55,349 bases of DNA from Deltaproteobacteria bacterium (GTDB lineage Bacteria; Desulfobacterota; GWC2-55-46; UBA9637): contig JACRML010000088.1 in NCBI GenBank assembly GCA_016214995.1, positions 1 through 55,349 of the forward strand. Direction: 5' to 3'. Shown here piece after piece: positions 24,308 to 34,497 of this stretch. Numbering within the stretch: the stretch's first letter is position 1; the number at the start of each line of letters is the position of its first letter. Under the pieces are notes generated by a model. The model was not told the DNA's origin. It was given only the letters and a program-made list of their open reading frames with translations, and did no database searches. Both the position numbers and the translations under genes were made by a program.

Positions 24308-26451
24308 AACAAGTTCTGATAAAGAGAGGTCAGACAGTGGTTGAAGAGGTCCCTGCGCCAATAATAGAAGCAGGTACACTGCTGGTACAGGTTAACCATT
24401 CCTGCATCTCTGTTGGCACAGAGATGAGCGGTATCGCTGCCAGCGGGCTTCCCTTGTGGAAGCGCGCCATAAGACAGCCAGAGAATGTAATAAAGGCAAT
24501 ACATATGGCGGCAACAGAGGGTCTAAGCCGCACCCGCAGCATTGTTGAAGGTGCGCTTTCTGTAGGCCAGCCCACAGGTTACTCTGCATCTGGTGTTGTA
24601 ATGGAAGTCGGTGAAGGAATCTATGACATTATCAAGGGGCAGAGGGTTGCCTGTGCAGGGGCACAGTGTGCCCATCATGCGGAGATTATCAGGGTTCCCA
24701 GGAACCTGACAACAGTTATCCCTGATAATCTTGATTTTGCCTCTGCCTCAACTGTTACACTGGGGGCAATAGCCCTTCAGGGTGTGCGTCGTGCCCAGCC
24801 TACCCTGGGGGAAAATTTTGTTGTGATTGGACTCGGCATCTTGGGACAACTTACAGCCCAGCTTCTCAAAGCCAATGGTTGCTGCGTCATAGGCACTGAC
24901 CTTGATAGAAAACGTATTCAACTTGCTCAAGGTCTGGGTATGGATATCGACATCCATCCTGAAGATGGCAATGATATTGAGCATGTAATAAGGTTGACAG
25001 CTGGGATAGGCGCAGACGGCGTAATTATTACCGCAGCAACACCTTCAGATGCAGTAATCTCAACTGCCTTTAAGATGTGCCGCAAAAAGGGACGTGTGGT
25101 GCTTGTAGGCGATGTGGGATTAAATCTTAACCGCGCAGACTTTTATCAGAAAGAATTAGATTTCTTTATTTCCACATCATACGGCCCAGGCCGTTACGAC
25201 AATAATTATGAAGAAAGGGGATTGGACTATCCGGTTGCCTATGTGCGCTGGACAGAAAACCGCAATATGGAAGAGTATCTGCGGTTGGTGGCAGAGGGGA
25301 AGGTTAAGGTTGCTCCGCTTGTATCCGCTACTTATCCTATAGAAAAGGCGGCAGATGCTTATGAGTCTCTTAAAAGCAGCGCTGAAAAGCCTCTTATGGT
25401 TCTGCTTTCCTATCCTCAAAAAGGGGAAGGAATTTCTTCTTTGCGGACAGTTCCCAATCCCTTAGCCAGACCAGCAGGGCAGAATAGAATCCGGACGGCA
25501 GTCTGCGGGGCAGGCAGTTTTGCAAAAGGGGCGCACCTTCCCAATCTGCAGTCGCTGTCTCATACATTTCACCTGCAGGCAATTATGAGCCGAACCGGAC
25601 ATAATGTGGTTGCCACAGCCAGACAGTTCGGCGCCAATTATTCAACCACTGATTACGAACAGGTTCTCAATGACTCTGAAGTTGATGCAGTTATTGTTGC
25701 CACTCGCCACAATCTCCATGCCAGAATGGCGCTTCAGGCACTAAGGGCCGGCAAGCATGTGCTTCTGGAAAAACCATTGGCTTTGACTATGGAAGAATTA
25801 AAAGAAATTGAAAACTTTTACTCATCACTTAGTGTTAAAGATGCGCCTCCCATCTTATTGACCGGTTTTAACCGTAGATTTTCCTGCTATGCAAAACATA
25901 TCCATGAGATTGTTAAGAATCGCAGTAATCCCATGCTTCTCAACTATCGGATGAATGCCGGTCATATCCCGCTTGACCACTGGGTACACACAGAGGAGGG
26001 CGGGGGGCGAAACATCGGGGAGGCATGTCATATATATGACCTTTTTACATACCTCACAAACAGCAAGGCATTAACCGTAGAAGCGATGACCATAAAGCCC
26101 TCAACAGGCTATTACAGCCATCGGGATAATTTTGTTGCAAACATAAAGTTTGAGGACGGCTCTGTTGCTGTGCTTATCTACACAGCCCTTGGGAGCAGGG
26201 ATTATCCAAAGGAGCATCTTGAGGTATTTGTAGATGGTAAGGTAATAGCGATGGATGATTATAAACGGCTTACAATTACAGGCGCTAAAGGTAAAGGAAT
26301 AGAAACAAAGATTTCGGACAAAGGACAGAAGGAAGAACTGGAGGCATTTGCAAAGGCAATTCGTAGTGGCGGAGAATGGCCTATTCCGTTATGGCAGCAG
26401 GTGCAGGCGATGGAGATAAGCTTTAAGGTAGAGAAGATGTTATATCGATGA
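24304..26451 (+). CDS. Two-domain oxidoreductase: zinc-type alcohol dehydrogenase fused to Gfo/Idh/MocA
   Basis: Residues about 1-360 are a medium-chain dehydrogenase (VQVNHSCISVGTEMSGI, VGQPTGYSASGVVMEVGEGI, FVVIGLGILGQLTAQLL). Residues about 395-710 are a Gfo/Idh/MocA domain (TAVCGAGSFAKGAHLPNLQ, EKPLALT, EEGGGRNIGEACHIYDLFT). This exact fusion is found in exopolysaccharide loci, most often next to a heparinase II/III-like gene; here that partner lies 12.6 kb downstream at 39107. The reaction is not established; it probably modifies a nucleotide sugar. It is coupled to the gene before it, and a 26-codon fragment overlaps its stop. Confidence 0.85.
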   Translation: MKQVLIKRGQTVVEEVPAPIIEAGTLLVQVNHSCISVGTEMSGIAASGLPLWKRAIRQPENVIKAIHMAATEGLSRTRSIVEGALSVGQPTGYSASGVVMEVGEGIYDIIKGQRVACAGAQCAHHAEIIRVPRNLTTVIPDNLDFASASTVTLGAIALQGVRRAQPTLGENFVVIGLGILGQLTAQLLKANGCCVIGTDLDRKRIQLAQGLGMDIDIHPEDGNDIEHVIRLTAGIGADGVIITAATPSDAVISTAFKMCRKKGRVVLVGDVGLNLNRADFYQKELDFFISTSYGPGRYDNNYEERGLDYPVAYVRWTENRNMEEYLRLVAEGKVKVAPLVSATYPIEKAADAYESLKSSAEKPLMVLLSYPQKGEGISSLRTVPNPLARPAGQNRIRTAVCGAGSFAKGAHLPNLQSLSHTFHLQAIMSRTGHNVVATARQFGANYSTTDYEQVLNDSEVDAVIVATRHNLHARMALQALRAGKHVLLEKPLALTMEELKEIENFYSSLSVKDAPPILLTGFNRRFSCYAKHIHEIVKNRSNPMLLNYRMNAGHIPLDHWVHTEEGGGRNIGEACHIYDLFTYLTNSKALTVEAMTIKPSTGYYSHRDNFVANIKFEDGSVAVLIYTALGSRDYPKEHLEVFVDGKVIAMDDYKRLTITGAKGKGIETKISDKGQKEELEAFAKAIRSGGEWPIPLWQQVQAMEISFKVEKMLYR

Positions 26452-26528
26452 GAGAACCACAGTTTCCAATCGTATATGCTCCTTATTATGAAGGTATAAA
26501 AACAGTTTGTAACAGATTTCTTTCATAG
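26448..26528 (+). pseudogene. 26-codon fragment after the two-domain oxidoreductase
   Basis: An ATG that overlaps the oxidoreductase stop (ATGA) opens the frame MREPQFPIVYAPYYEGIKTV, then CNRFLS and a TAG. The coupled start suggests this was once a real gene that has lost the rest. It marks the junction where the Gmd block begins. The lost family cannot be told. Confidence 0.4.
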
Positions 26529-26537
26529 GAGAGATAG

Positions 26538-27692
26538 ATGCCAAAAGTAGCGTTTATTACAGGTGTTACAGGGCAAGACGGTGCGTATCTTGCAGAGTTT
26601 TTAATAGAAAAGGGGTACACAGTATGGGGATTAAAGAGGAGGACGTCCTTATTTAACACAGACAGGATTGACCATTTGATTAAAGATGAACATGAAGTAG
26701 GTGATAGGAGATTTCATTTTCTATATGGTGATATGACGGATTCAACAACTATCATTAGAACAATTCAGCAAATACAGCCCGATGAAATATATAATTTGGC
26801 AGCAATGAGTCATGTAAAGGTCAGCTTTGACATCCCTGAATATACTGCAAATGCTGATGGGATTGGAGCTCTTAGAATTCTTGAAGCAGTCAGGTTGCTT
26901 GGATTGACCGAAAAAACAAAGATATATCAGGCATCAACAAGCGAGTTATATGGAAAAGCTCAGGAAGTTCCTCAGAATGAAAAAACTCCATTTTACCCCA
27001 GAAGTCCTTATGCGGTTGCGAAGCTATATGCCTATTGGATAACAATGCACTACAGGGAAGCTTACAACATTTTTGCATGTAATGGGATCCTTTTTAATCA
27101 CGAGAGTCCTGTTAGAGGAGAGACATTTGTAACGCGAAAAATCACGAGGGCTGTTGCAAGAATATCTTTGGGGCTGCAGAAAAAGCTTTATTTAGGCAAT
27201 CTGAATGCAAAAAGGGACTGGGGACATGCAAAAGATTATGTAGAAGCAATGTATCTAATTCTTCAACAGGATGAACCGGATGACTATGTGATTGCCACAG
27301 GAGTAACAACAGAAGTTAGAGAGTTCGTGAGGAAGGTATTCGCAGAGATAGGCATAAAGCTCGGCTTTACGGGCAGCAATGAACAGGAAGAGGGAGTAAT
27401 TGCAAGTATAAATAATGATATATTTGAAGGAAAAGTTGGAGCAAAACCAGATCATTTAAGAGCAGGGCAGGTGGTTGTTGAAGTAGACCCAAAATATTAT
27501 CGTCCAACGGAAGTTGATTTATTGATTGGAGACTCAACGAAGGCAAAGACGAAACTCGGATGGATTCCAAAATATACCCTTGATGACATTATGAAAGAGA
27601 TGGTTGAGAGTGATATTGATTTGATGAAACGGGAAGAATGTTTAAAGAATGGTGGTTTTAAAATCGTGAGCAGGCTTGAGGAGAAAAGGTGA
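26538..27692 (+). CDS. gmd: GDP-mannose 4,6-dehydratase
   Basis: Gmd makes GDP-4-keto-6-deoxymannose, the precursor of fucose, rhamnose and perosamine. The 384-residue protein has the family start [20 protein letters not shown], then [36 protein letters not shown], the active-site [25 protein letters not shown] and [22 protein letters not shown] lies 6 bases before the ATG. It overlaps the next gene by four bases. Compared with the usual protein, a longer variable part is present at about 275-300. Confidence 0.95.
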   Translation: MPKVAFITGVTGQDGAYLAEFLIEKGYTVWGLKRRTSLFNTDRIDHLIKDEHEVGDRRFHFLYGDMTDSTTIIRTIQQIQPDEIYNLAAMSHVKVSFDIPEYTANADGIGALRILEAVRLLGLTEKTKIYQASTSELYGKAQEVPQNEKTPFYPRSPYAVAKLYAYWITMHYREAYNIFACNGILFNHESPVRGETFVTRKITRAVARISLGLQKKLYLGNLNAKRDWGHAKDYVEAMYLILQQDEPDDYVIATGVTTEVREFVRKVFAEIGIKLGFTGSNEQEEGVIASINNDIFEGKVGAKPDHLRAGQVVVEVDPKYYRPTEVDLLIGDSTKAKTKLGWIPKYTLDDIMKEMVESDIDLMKREECLKNGGFKIVSRLEEKR

Positions 27693-28624
27693 AAATCTTA
27701 GTACTCGGAGCAACAGGATTTGTAGGTAAACGGGTTGTTGAGAAGTTGCAACAATTGAAACCAAATGCTGAAGTTTTTAAAACATCATTGTCATTAGGAA
27801 AAGACCTTAGAAATGAAGTGCAGACTTCCAACTTATTTGAGAATATAAGACCTGATTATGTTATAAACTGCGCTGCATATGTTGGTGGTATTCAATATGG
27901 CTATATCCATCCAGCAGAAATCTATTATAACAACATGCGGATGATTTTGAATATTTTTGAGGCATGTAAAGAGTACAAGGTAAAAAGGTTAATCCAACCT
28001 ATTTCAAATTGTGCCTATCCAGCTAATGAGAGTTTTTTTAAAGAGGAAGACTTTTGGAGTGGACCTTTACATGAATCAGTTTTGGCATACGGTATGACCC
28101 GTAAGATGATGTGGGTTGGTGCCTGGGCTTATGCAAAGCAATACAACTTGGATACCGTGAGCTTAATACTCTCCAACATGTATGGCCCTGGTGACCACTT
28201 TGATGAAGTGAGGTCGCATGCCTTAGGGGCATTGGTAAAGAAAATCGTTGATGCCAAATATAAAAAAAATAAAGAGGTGGTTATATGGGGTACCGGCAGT
28301 CCTGTTAGGGAATGGTTATATGTTGAAGATGGGGCGGAGGCTTTAGGAAGGGCAATAGATATTATGCCTCATAATGATATTATAAATGTCGGTGTTGGGT
28401 ATGGGATCTCGATTAAAGATTTAGCAAATATTATAAAAGGGATTGTAGAATGGGATGGAGAGTTTGTTTTTGATGCAACAAAGCCGGATGGAGCACCTTT
28501 TAAGACAGTAGAGGGAAGTAAGGGCAGGCTGTTATTGGGTTGGGTACCCCAGACTGATTTAAAGTACGGAATTAGAAGGGCAGTGGATTTTTATGTAATG
28601 GAGGTTATAAAACAGGATGCATAA
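27689..28624 (+). CDS. GDP-fucose-synthase-like NAD-dependent epimerase/reductase
   Basis: The protein resembles GDP-L-fucose synthase and related reductases: [43 protein letters not shown] and [14 protein letters not shown]. The short-chain dehydrogenase motif YxxxK reads Tyr134-G-M-T-Arg138 here, with Lys only at 139, so the usual catalytic Lys is Arg. The real reaction may therefore differ from fucose synthase. It starts at a GTG inside the gmd stop and overlaps the aminotransferase by eight bases, so it belongs to the perosamine block. Confidence 0.75.
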   Translation: MKILVLGATGFVGKRVVEKLQQLKPNAEVFKTSLSLGKDLRNEVQTSNLFENIRPDYVINCAAYVGGIQYGYIHPAEIYYNNMRMILNIFEACKEYKVKRLIQPISNCAYPANESFFKEEDFWSGPLHESVLAYGMTRKMMWVGAWAYAKQYNLDTVSLILSNMYGPGDHFDEVRSHALGALVKKIVDAKYKKNKEVVIWGTGSPVREWLYVEDGAEALGRAIDIMPHNDIINVGVGYGISIKDLANIIKGIVEWDGEFVFDATKPDGAPFKTVEGSKGRLLLGWVPQTDLKYGIRRAVDFYVMEVIKQDA

Positions 28625-29711
28625 GATAACCCAGGTAATGCCGTACATAGATGAGAGTGAATTGGATTTTATTGGAAAATCCGTCAGAGATAAATGGCTA
28701 ACAGAAGGTCCTTATGCCAAACTATTTTTGGAAAGTATTAAAGATTATACAGGTTCAGAATATGCTGTATTGGCACCTAACGGTACTTTAGGGCTTTTTC
28801 TAGCGCTGTTAGCATTAGATTTGCCACGTGGAAGCGAGATAATTATTCCAAGTTTTACCTTTTTTGCTTCAGCATCATCTGCCGTATTTGCAGGGTTAAC
28901 CCCTGTTTTTGTGGATGTAGAAGAGGATACTTATAATATCGATGTCAGTAAAATTGAAGAATTAATAACCGACAAAACAAAGGGGATTATGCCGGTGCAT
29001 GTTTATGGGCACTCATGCAAAATAGATAAATTAATGAAACTCGCAGAAAAATATCAATTGAAAGTAATAGAGGACGCTGCACAGGGTTTTGGAGTTTTTT
29101 TAAATAATAGGCATGTTGGAACATTTGGGGATGTCTCTATGCTCTCTTTTTTTGCTGATAAAACAATAACCACAGGTGAAGGTGCGGTTGTGCTTACTAA
29201 AGATGAGAGGTTGTATAACAAGCTGGTGTTATTGAGAAATCAAGGAAGACCACATAGCGGAACTTTTATCCATCCCTCGTTAGGAATGAATTTTAGGATG
29301 ACGGACATTCAATGTGCGATCGGGGTAGCCCAGTATAAAAAGTTTCCTGATATATTGAAAAAGAGACTCGAAGATTTTGAGTTTTACAGAGAAGGTCTTG
29401 AAGGGGTAGGTGATTTAAGATTCATAAGGATCCAAGAGGGTTCAACTTTTGTCCCATTCAGATTTTTTATTAGGACAAAATATAAAAAAGAACTTTTGAA
29501 TTTTTTAGAAAAAAATGGGGTTCAAACGAGATCATTTTTTTATCCAATGCATCTGCAGCCTGCTTTGGAATGTTTTTCTAATAAAAGAAGTCTCCCTGTT
29601 TCGGAGGAATTGTATGAGACAGGGATCTGTTTGCCATTACATTTTTATATGTCAAAAGAAGATATTTTGTTTATTATTGAAAAAGTAAAAAGCCTTTTTA
29701 AGGATGTCTAA
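28617..29711 (+). CDS. DegT/DnrJ-family aminotransferase, probable GDP-perosamine synthase
   Basis: This PLP enzyme of 364 residues has LAPNGTLGLFLALLAL, IIPSFTFFASASSAVF, VIEDAAQGFG and the Lys block SMLSFFADKTITTGEGAVV (Lys182). The KTITTGEG sequence is the form seen in perosamine synthases, which put an amino group on C4 of GDP-4-keto-6-deoxymannose. The Gmd gene two places upstream makes that substrate. It overlaps both neighbours. Another 4-aminohexose is possible but less likely. Confidence 0.8.
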   Translation: MHKITQVMPYIDESELDFIGKSVRDKWLTEGPYAKLFLESIKDYTGSEYAVLAPNGTLGLFLALLALDLPRGSEIIIPSFTFFASASSAVFAGLTPVFVDVEEDTYNIDVSKIEELITDKTKGIMPVHVYGHSCKIDKLMKLAEKYQLKVIEDAAQGFGVFLNNRHVGTFGDVSMLSFFADKTITTGEGAVVLTKDERLYNKLVLLRNQGRPHSGTFIHPSLGMNFRMTDIQCAIGVAQYKKFPDILKKRLEDFEFYREGLEGVGDLRFIRIQEGSTFVPFRFFIRTKYKKELLNFLEKNGVQTRSFFYPMHLQPALECFSNKRSLPVSEELYETGICLPLHFYMSKEDILFIIEKVKSLFKDV

Positions 29712-30241
29712 TGAAACTCCACTTGGGATGCGGAAACAGGCGTATAGATGGATTTATTCACATAGACTTAATGGATTATGAATATATTGATTATAAGTCA
29801 TCCGCAGACAAATTAGGGTTTATAAAGGATGGAACCGTTGACCTGATATATGCATCACACCTGTTAGAACATTTTGGAAGAAATGAGATAGAAAAAGTTT
29901 TAACAGAATGGCATCGAGTTTTAAAAAGAGGTGGGATCTTAAGATTGGCTGTACCTAATTTTGAAGCCATTGTTAATGTTTATATGAAAAACAAAAATCT
30001 TGAAGAACTGTTAGGATTACTAATAGGCGGACAGAAAAACGAATACGATTTCCATAAAATGATTTTTGATGAAAGACTCTTGAAAAGGTCTCTCCTAAAG
30101 GCAGGTTTTTCAAAAGCATATAGATATGATTGGCGAAAGACTGAGCATTGCAATATTGATGATTTTTCACAAGCATACCTCCCTCACATGGATAAAGAGA
30201 AAGGTATTTTGATGAGCCTGAACTTAGAGGCAGTTAAGTGA
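29711..30241 (+). CDS. Class I SAM methyltransferase
   Basis: The 176-residue protein starts with the AdoMet loop KLHLGCGNRRIDGFIHID and contains VDLIYASHLLEHF and EWHRVLKRGGILRLAVPNFE, the motifs of small type 11/12 methyltransferases. It lies between the aminotransferase and the formyltransferase with one- and four-base overlaps, so it probably acts on the same sugar or on the growing chain. The target atom is unknown. Confidence 0.82.
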   Translation: MKLHLGCGNRRIDGFIHIDLMDYEYIDYKSSADKLGFIKDGTVDLIYASHLLEHFGRNEIEKVLTEWHRVLKRGGILRLAVPNFEAIVNVYMKNKNLEELLGLLIGGQKNEYDFHKMIFDERLLKRSLLKAGFSKAYRYDWRKTEHCNIDDFSQAYLPHMDKEKGILMSLNLEAVK

Positions 30242-31143
30242 ACCAGATTGTAAAAATTGGGCTTTTTTTGAGTTATAAATGGGGAAAAACTACTTTTGAG
30301 AGACTTGTAGAAGATCAAAATATAGAAATTAAGTTTGTATGTCTTAGGGGTGATGAAGATACTGAAGAATTTCAATCTGACCTTAAAAGGCAACAAATCC
30401 CTTTTTATAAATATAAAAATATAAATACATATGAATTTATTAAAAAAATTAAAAATCACGGATGTGATATATTCGTTTCTTTCGGATTTAATCAAATATT
30501 TAAAAAAGAGGTTCTACAGATTAATCCTTCGAGATTTATTAATTGTCATCCCGGCAAATTACCATTTTATAGAGGGAGAAATGTATTAAACTGGTGTTTA
30601 ATAAATGATGAGAAGGAATTGGGGATAACTGTTCATTTTATTGATGAAGGTATAGACACCGGCGATATTATTTTACAACATATGTTTCCCATCACAGATG
30701 ATGATGAGTATGAGACATTGTTAAACAAAACTTATGAAAAGTCACCAGAATTGATATTAGAAGCCATTGCAATGATATGTTGTCATAAAGACATGACGGT
30801 CATAAAACAAAATGATATCCATCCTCTCGGTTTTTATTGCGGTGCAAGAGAAAAAGGAGATGAAATAATAGATTGGAATCAAACGAGTAGAGAGGTTTTT
30901 AATTTTATTCGGGCAATTAGCAAACCAGGTCCAATGGCGCAAAGTTTTATTAACGGCAAGGAGATTCGAATAAATAAAACAAAGATTATTCCAAATGCTC
31001 CGACTTATAAAGGAATCCCAGGCCAGATTATAGGGGTTACTTTAAACGGCTTTGCTGTAAAAACTAAGGATTCTACCTTGGAGATTGTGGATTACGAGTT
31101 CAACGGCAAAGTAAAAACAGGAGATAGGCTTAAATCTTTTTAG
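30238..31143 (+). CDS. Sugar N-formyltransferase, probable GDP-perosamine N-formyltransferase
   Basis: This 301-residue protein has the formyltransferase fold of methionyl-tRNA formyltransferase. The catalytic triad is present with normal spacing: Asn102 and His104 in FINCHPGKLPFYRG, and Asp140 in HFIDEGIDTGDII. A C-terminal Fmt-like domain follows (VFNFIRAISKPGPMAQ, GQIIGVTLNGFAVKT). Sugar formyltransferases of this kind use N10-formyltetrahydrofolate to formylate 4-amino sugars. The neighbours Gmd and perosamine synthase make GDP-perosamine the best substrate guess. It starts at a GTG that overlaps the previous stop (GTGA). Confidence 0.82.
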   Translation: MNQIVKIGLFLSYKWGKTTFERLVEDQNIEIKFVCLRGDEDTEEFQSDLKRQQIPFYKYKNINTYEFIKKIKNHGCDIFVSFGFNQIFKKEVLQINPSRFINCHPGKLPFYRGRNVLNWCLINDEKELGITVHFIDEGIDTGDIILQHMFPITDDDEYETLLNKTYEKSPELILEAIAMICCHKDMTVIKQNDIHPLGFYCGAREKGDEIIDWNQTSREVFNFIRAISKPGPMAQSFINGKEIRINKTKIIPNAPTYKGIPGQIIGVTLNGFAVKTKDSTLEIVDYEFNGKVKTGDRLKSF

Positions 31144-31770
31144 AATGCCGACACGAAGATCAGGCAGCTTTCCGAATACTGTTTACAACTTACTTAAGGT
31201 GATGAAAAAATGATAATCATGGGTAACCCCCCCCAGCTCTGCTGTGGGACTTCCAGAGTTTGACATCTACGGGAGTATGTTTTCCCCATGTTGATTTATA
31301 ACATCCTGTTGAGAACTGGAATTCAGAAGCATTGGGTATTATGTCAAATTTGGTATGATGGTTTTGCATTTTGAGATTTTGTTTTTTAGGTTTGCGAAAA
31401 GTCCCCTTTGAGGGGACAGCAAACCTCAAGCCTCCGGCTTTGCTGGAGGTATCTGACTGTGAGGGATAAGTAAAGGTTTCCATCCACCCCCCCCTTTTTA
31501 TTGTAAACCCTTAAAGTCATGCTGGGAGAATAGTACTTAAAAACTACAAACCTATTTACCACGGGGGACACGGGGACTGTAACAAAATCTGAAAATTCAT
31601 GTTTTTCAAAATAATGATATCACCCTTATTAAAGATATTGGTATTTTTATAAAAGCTTCTATCAGTTGGTTTTCCCAGTGTTCCCATGGTTGATTGCATG
31701 ATTTAGGTAGTAGATGAATCATTGCCAGAAATCAAGAAGTTGAGGTTTAAAGGAATCGGAGAAAATAGTT
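31144..31770. other. 627-base spacer with hairpins, no clear gene
   Basis: A short frame MPTRRSGSFPNTVYNLLKVM at 31144-31212 is too small to judge. GTCCCCTTTGAGGGGAC and CCTCCGGCTTTGCTGGAGG (near 31401 and 31432) are strong hairpins, and two C-rich tracts lie near 31230 and 31488. Nothing else is recognised. The region separates the perosamine block from the asparagine synthase block and may have carried a lost gene. Confidence 0.45.
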
Positions 31771-33669
31771 GTGTGCGGAATAGTCGGCGCTCTAAAGTTT
31801 AAAAACAGCATCTTCCATATCACCGAGCCTTACATGACCGCTATGCGCGATACGATGGCGCACAGGGGGCCGGATGGCGCTGGTATCTGGATTTCATCCG
31901 ATAGGAAGATCGGCCTTGGACACCGCAGGCTCTCTATTATTGACCTATCCACTGTAGCAAACCAGCCTATGAGCAATGAAGATGATACCTTATGGGTGGT
32001 CTTCAATGGCGAAATTTATAATCATGCCGATATTCGCAAGGAATTGCAGGACATAGGCGGGCACAGATGGAAGACAGACCACTCAGATACTGAGGTAATC
32101 CTTCATGCATTTGAACAGTGGGGTATAGACTGTTTGCATAAATTCCGGGGAATGTTCGCCATAGCCCTATGGGATGTGAAAAGGAAAGAACTATGGCTTA
32201 TCAGAGACCGTATCGGTATAAAGCCCCTGTATTACTGCATCCATAACGGCCGTATCACATTTGCATCAGAGATAAAGGCGCTCCTCAATGACCCTGACCA
32301 AAAGCGCGCTGTTAATGAAGAGGCATTTTACCATTATCTGTCTTTTCTGACCACTCCTGCACCCCAGACCCTTTTTGACGGCATCAAAAAACTTCCCGGA
32401 GGGACATGGCTTAAAGTAAGCGAAGACGGGCAAATCCAAGAGCATCGCTATTGGGATGTCTGGGATTATACAAGTCCCTTAACTAATACTTCGGAAGATG
32501 AGATTGCCTCAATGCTTATTGCCGAACTTCGCACAGCAGTTAAACTCCGCAAGGTAAGCGATGTCCCTGTAGGTGTCTTCCTCTCAGGGGGAATAGATTC
32601 CAGCACCAATGCTGCCCTATTCTCAGAAGGCGAGGGAGGAACTGTAAAGACATTTTCCATAGGATATGTGGGGGAATATCAGACCTATCAGAATGAACTC
32701 CACTATGCCAGAAAAATGGCAGCACTGGTGAAGGCTGAACACCATGAAAGGCTTCTAACCCAGGATGACTTGCTCGATTTCTTACCAAAAATGGTGCATC
32801 TGCAGGATGAGCCCATTGCAGATCCTGTTTGTGTGCCTGTTTATTATGTCTCCAAACTGGCGCGGGATAATGGGGTGATAGTCTGCCAGGTGGGGGAGGG
32901 GGCGGATGAACTATTCTGGGGTTATCAGGGATGGAAGACTGCGCTTAAGATACAGCATTACAATGACCTCCCAACTCCTCGTATATTAAAGAAACTCGGA
33001 CTTGCCGCGCTACGATTTATGGGCAGAGAAGAATCTCTGTATTATGAATGGCTGCGTCGAGGGGCGGAAGGACAGCCGATATTCTGGGGGGGCGCAGAGG
33101 CATTTACCGAAGCGCATAAAAAACGCCTGCTCTCGTCGCGGCTGCGCGAGAAATTCGCGGGCATCACGTCATGGGAAGCGATCAAACCTATACGGAAGCG
33201 GTTCGAGGAAAAGGCTTGGGAAAAATCGCATCTCAACTGGATGACCTACATTGACCTCAATATGCGCCTGCCGGAACTACTTCTTATGCGTGTGGATAAG
33301 ATGAGCATGGGTGTTAGCCTTGAAGGCAGGGTCCCGTTCCTTGACCATAAATTTGTTGAACTTGCCATGAGCATCCCGGAGGCGATTAAGACGAAGAACG
33401 GAACGCTCAAGTATATATTGAAGAAATCAGTTCGCGGCCTGATCCCCGATGAGCTGATAGACCGGAAGAAGCAGGGCTTCGGCGTTCCCGTGTATGAGTG
33501 GTTCTTCGACAAGCTCGGCGCGCAGACGCGGAAAGAACTTGATGACTTCTGCAGCAAGACCGATTTTCTCGACCGTGCTGAAGTAACGAAACTCATCGAC
33601 AAGGGAAACGGCCCGCAGGTCTGGTACCTGCTGAATTTTGCGTTGTGGTGGAAGGAATATATAAAATGA
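31771..33669 (+). CDS. asnB: Glutamine-hydrolysing asparagine synthase family protein
   Basis: The protein starts at a GTG so that Cys2 becomes the N-terminal nucleophile of the glutaminase domain (CGIVGALKF, then MAHRGPDGAGIW). The synthetase half has the ATP loop FLSGGIDSSTNAALF (about 272) and LEGRVPFLDHKFVELAM. The 632 residues are the normal length. In polysaccharide loci such proteins may amidate uronic acids in place of making asparagine. Codon use changes inside the gene: from about 33100 to the end it is clearly richer in G+C in the third position than before. The methyltransferase gene follows with an ATGA overlap. Confidence 0.9.
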   Translation: MCGIVGALKFKNSIFHITEPYMTAMRDTMAHRGPDGAGIWISSDRKIGLGHRRLSIIDLSTVANQPMSNEDDTLWVVFNGEIYNHADIRKELQDIGGHRWKTDHSDTEVILHAFEQWGIDCLHKFRGMFAIALWDVKRKELWLIRDRIGIKPLYYCIHNGRITFASEIKALLNDPDQKRAVNEEAFYHYLSFLTTPAPQTLFDGIKKLPGGTWLKVSEDGQIQEHRYWDVWDYTSPLTNTSEDEIASMLIAELRTAVKLRKVSDVPVGVFLSGGIDSSTNAALFSEGEGGTVKTFSIGYVGEYQTYQNELHYARKMAALVKAEHHERLLTQDDLLDFLPKMVHLQDEPIADPVCVPVYYVSKLARDNGVIVCQVGEGADELFWGYQGWKTALKIQHYNDLPTPRILKKLGLAALRFMGREESLYYEWLRRGAEGQPIFWGGAEAFTEAHKKRLLSSRLREKFAGITSWEAIKPIRKRFEEKAWEKSHLNWMTYIDLNMRLPELLLMRVDKMSMGVSLEGRVPFLDHKFVELAMSIPEAIKTKNGTLKYILKKSVRGLIPDELIDRKKQGFGVPVYEWFFDKLGAQTRKELDDFCSKTDFLDRAEVTKLIDKGNGPQVWYLLNFALWWKEYIK

Positions 33670-34472
33670 ATAAAGATAAGCTGGAGACCCAAAAACAGTG
33701 GAATGAGAATCCGTGCGGTACCGGTGACTATCTCGCCGGCATTGAATATGGATCGCTGAAGTTCTTTGATGAAATACAGCGAAGCCGCTATGAAGTAACC
33801 GACACATGGATGAAACAAACGATAGATTTTAACATGGCCAAAGGAAAAAAGCTTTTGGAAATAGGCCATGGAATAGGTACTGATTTACTCACGTTCTGCG
33901 AAGGCGGTGCCGAGGTTTATGCAATAGACATAACAGAAGAACATCACAAGCTGGCGACCTTGAACTTTAAATTGCATGGTAAAGAATGTGTACTAAAATT
34001 ATGCGACAGTGCCAATATTGATTTCCCTTCCGATTGTTTTGACTATGTTTACTCTCATGGAGTTTTGCATCACACGCCTGATACGGTACGCTGCATATCC
34101 GAGGCATACCGGGTGCTAAAACCCGGCGGGCTCTTTGTCCTCAGCCTCTACCATACCTACAGCGCATTCCATATATTCTCTAAAATTCTTTACGATGGCT
34201 TGATGCGAGGAAAATTAAAAAAATTAGGATACAGAGGCTTAATGTCCACAGTAGAGTACGGCGCTGACGGTATTAACATTAAACCTTTAGTTAAGACATA
34301 TTCCAAAAGAAAATTGCGAATCATCTTGGAGGATTTTTCAAAGGTTGATTTTAAAATTGCGCATTTTAAGCGTGAACATATTCCACTTGGTTCGAAATTC
34401 CTTCCACGATTTATAGAAAAATGGTTAGAACACTATTTAGGATGGTATGTGATTGCTTTTGCAGTAAAGTAA
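33666..34472 (+). CDS. Class I SAM methyltransferase
   Basis: The protein has KLLEIGHGIGTDLLTF, VYAIDITEEHHKLA, DYVYSHGVLHHTPD and EAYRVLKPGGLFVLSLYHT, the classical AdoMet-binding blocks, and a C-terminal tail RFIEKWLEHYLGWYVIAFAVK. I use the ATG at 33666, which overlaps the asparagine synthase stop. It is the intact relative of the broken methyltransferase at 36773-37487: both share the HGVLHHTPD and GWYVIA parts. The substrate is unknown. Confidence 0.85.
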   Translation: MNKDKLETQKQWNENPCGTGDYLAGIEYGSLKFFDEIQRSRYEVTDTWMKQTIDFNMAKGKKLLEIGHGIGTDLLTFCEGGAEVYAIDITEEHHKLATLNFKLHGKECVLKLCDSANIDFPSDCFDYVYSHGVLHHTPDTVRCISEAYRVLKPGGLFVLSLYHTYSAFHIFSKILYDGLMRGKLKKLGYRGLMSTVEYGADGINIKPLVKTYSKRKLRIILEDFSKVDFKIAHFKREHIPLGSKFLPRFIEKWLEHYLGWYVIAFAVK

Positions 34473-34497
34473 TGAGACGGCAAATAAACTATCTTCG

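Noticed and set aside
31217-31571. Minus-strand open frames in the spacer before asnB
   Set aside because: The translation consists of hairpin and C-tract sequence, with no domain pattern and no ribosome site.
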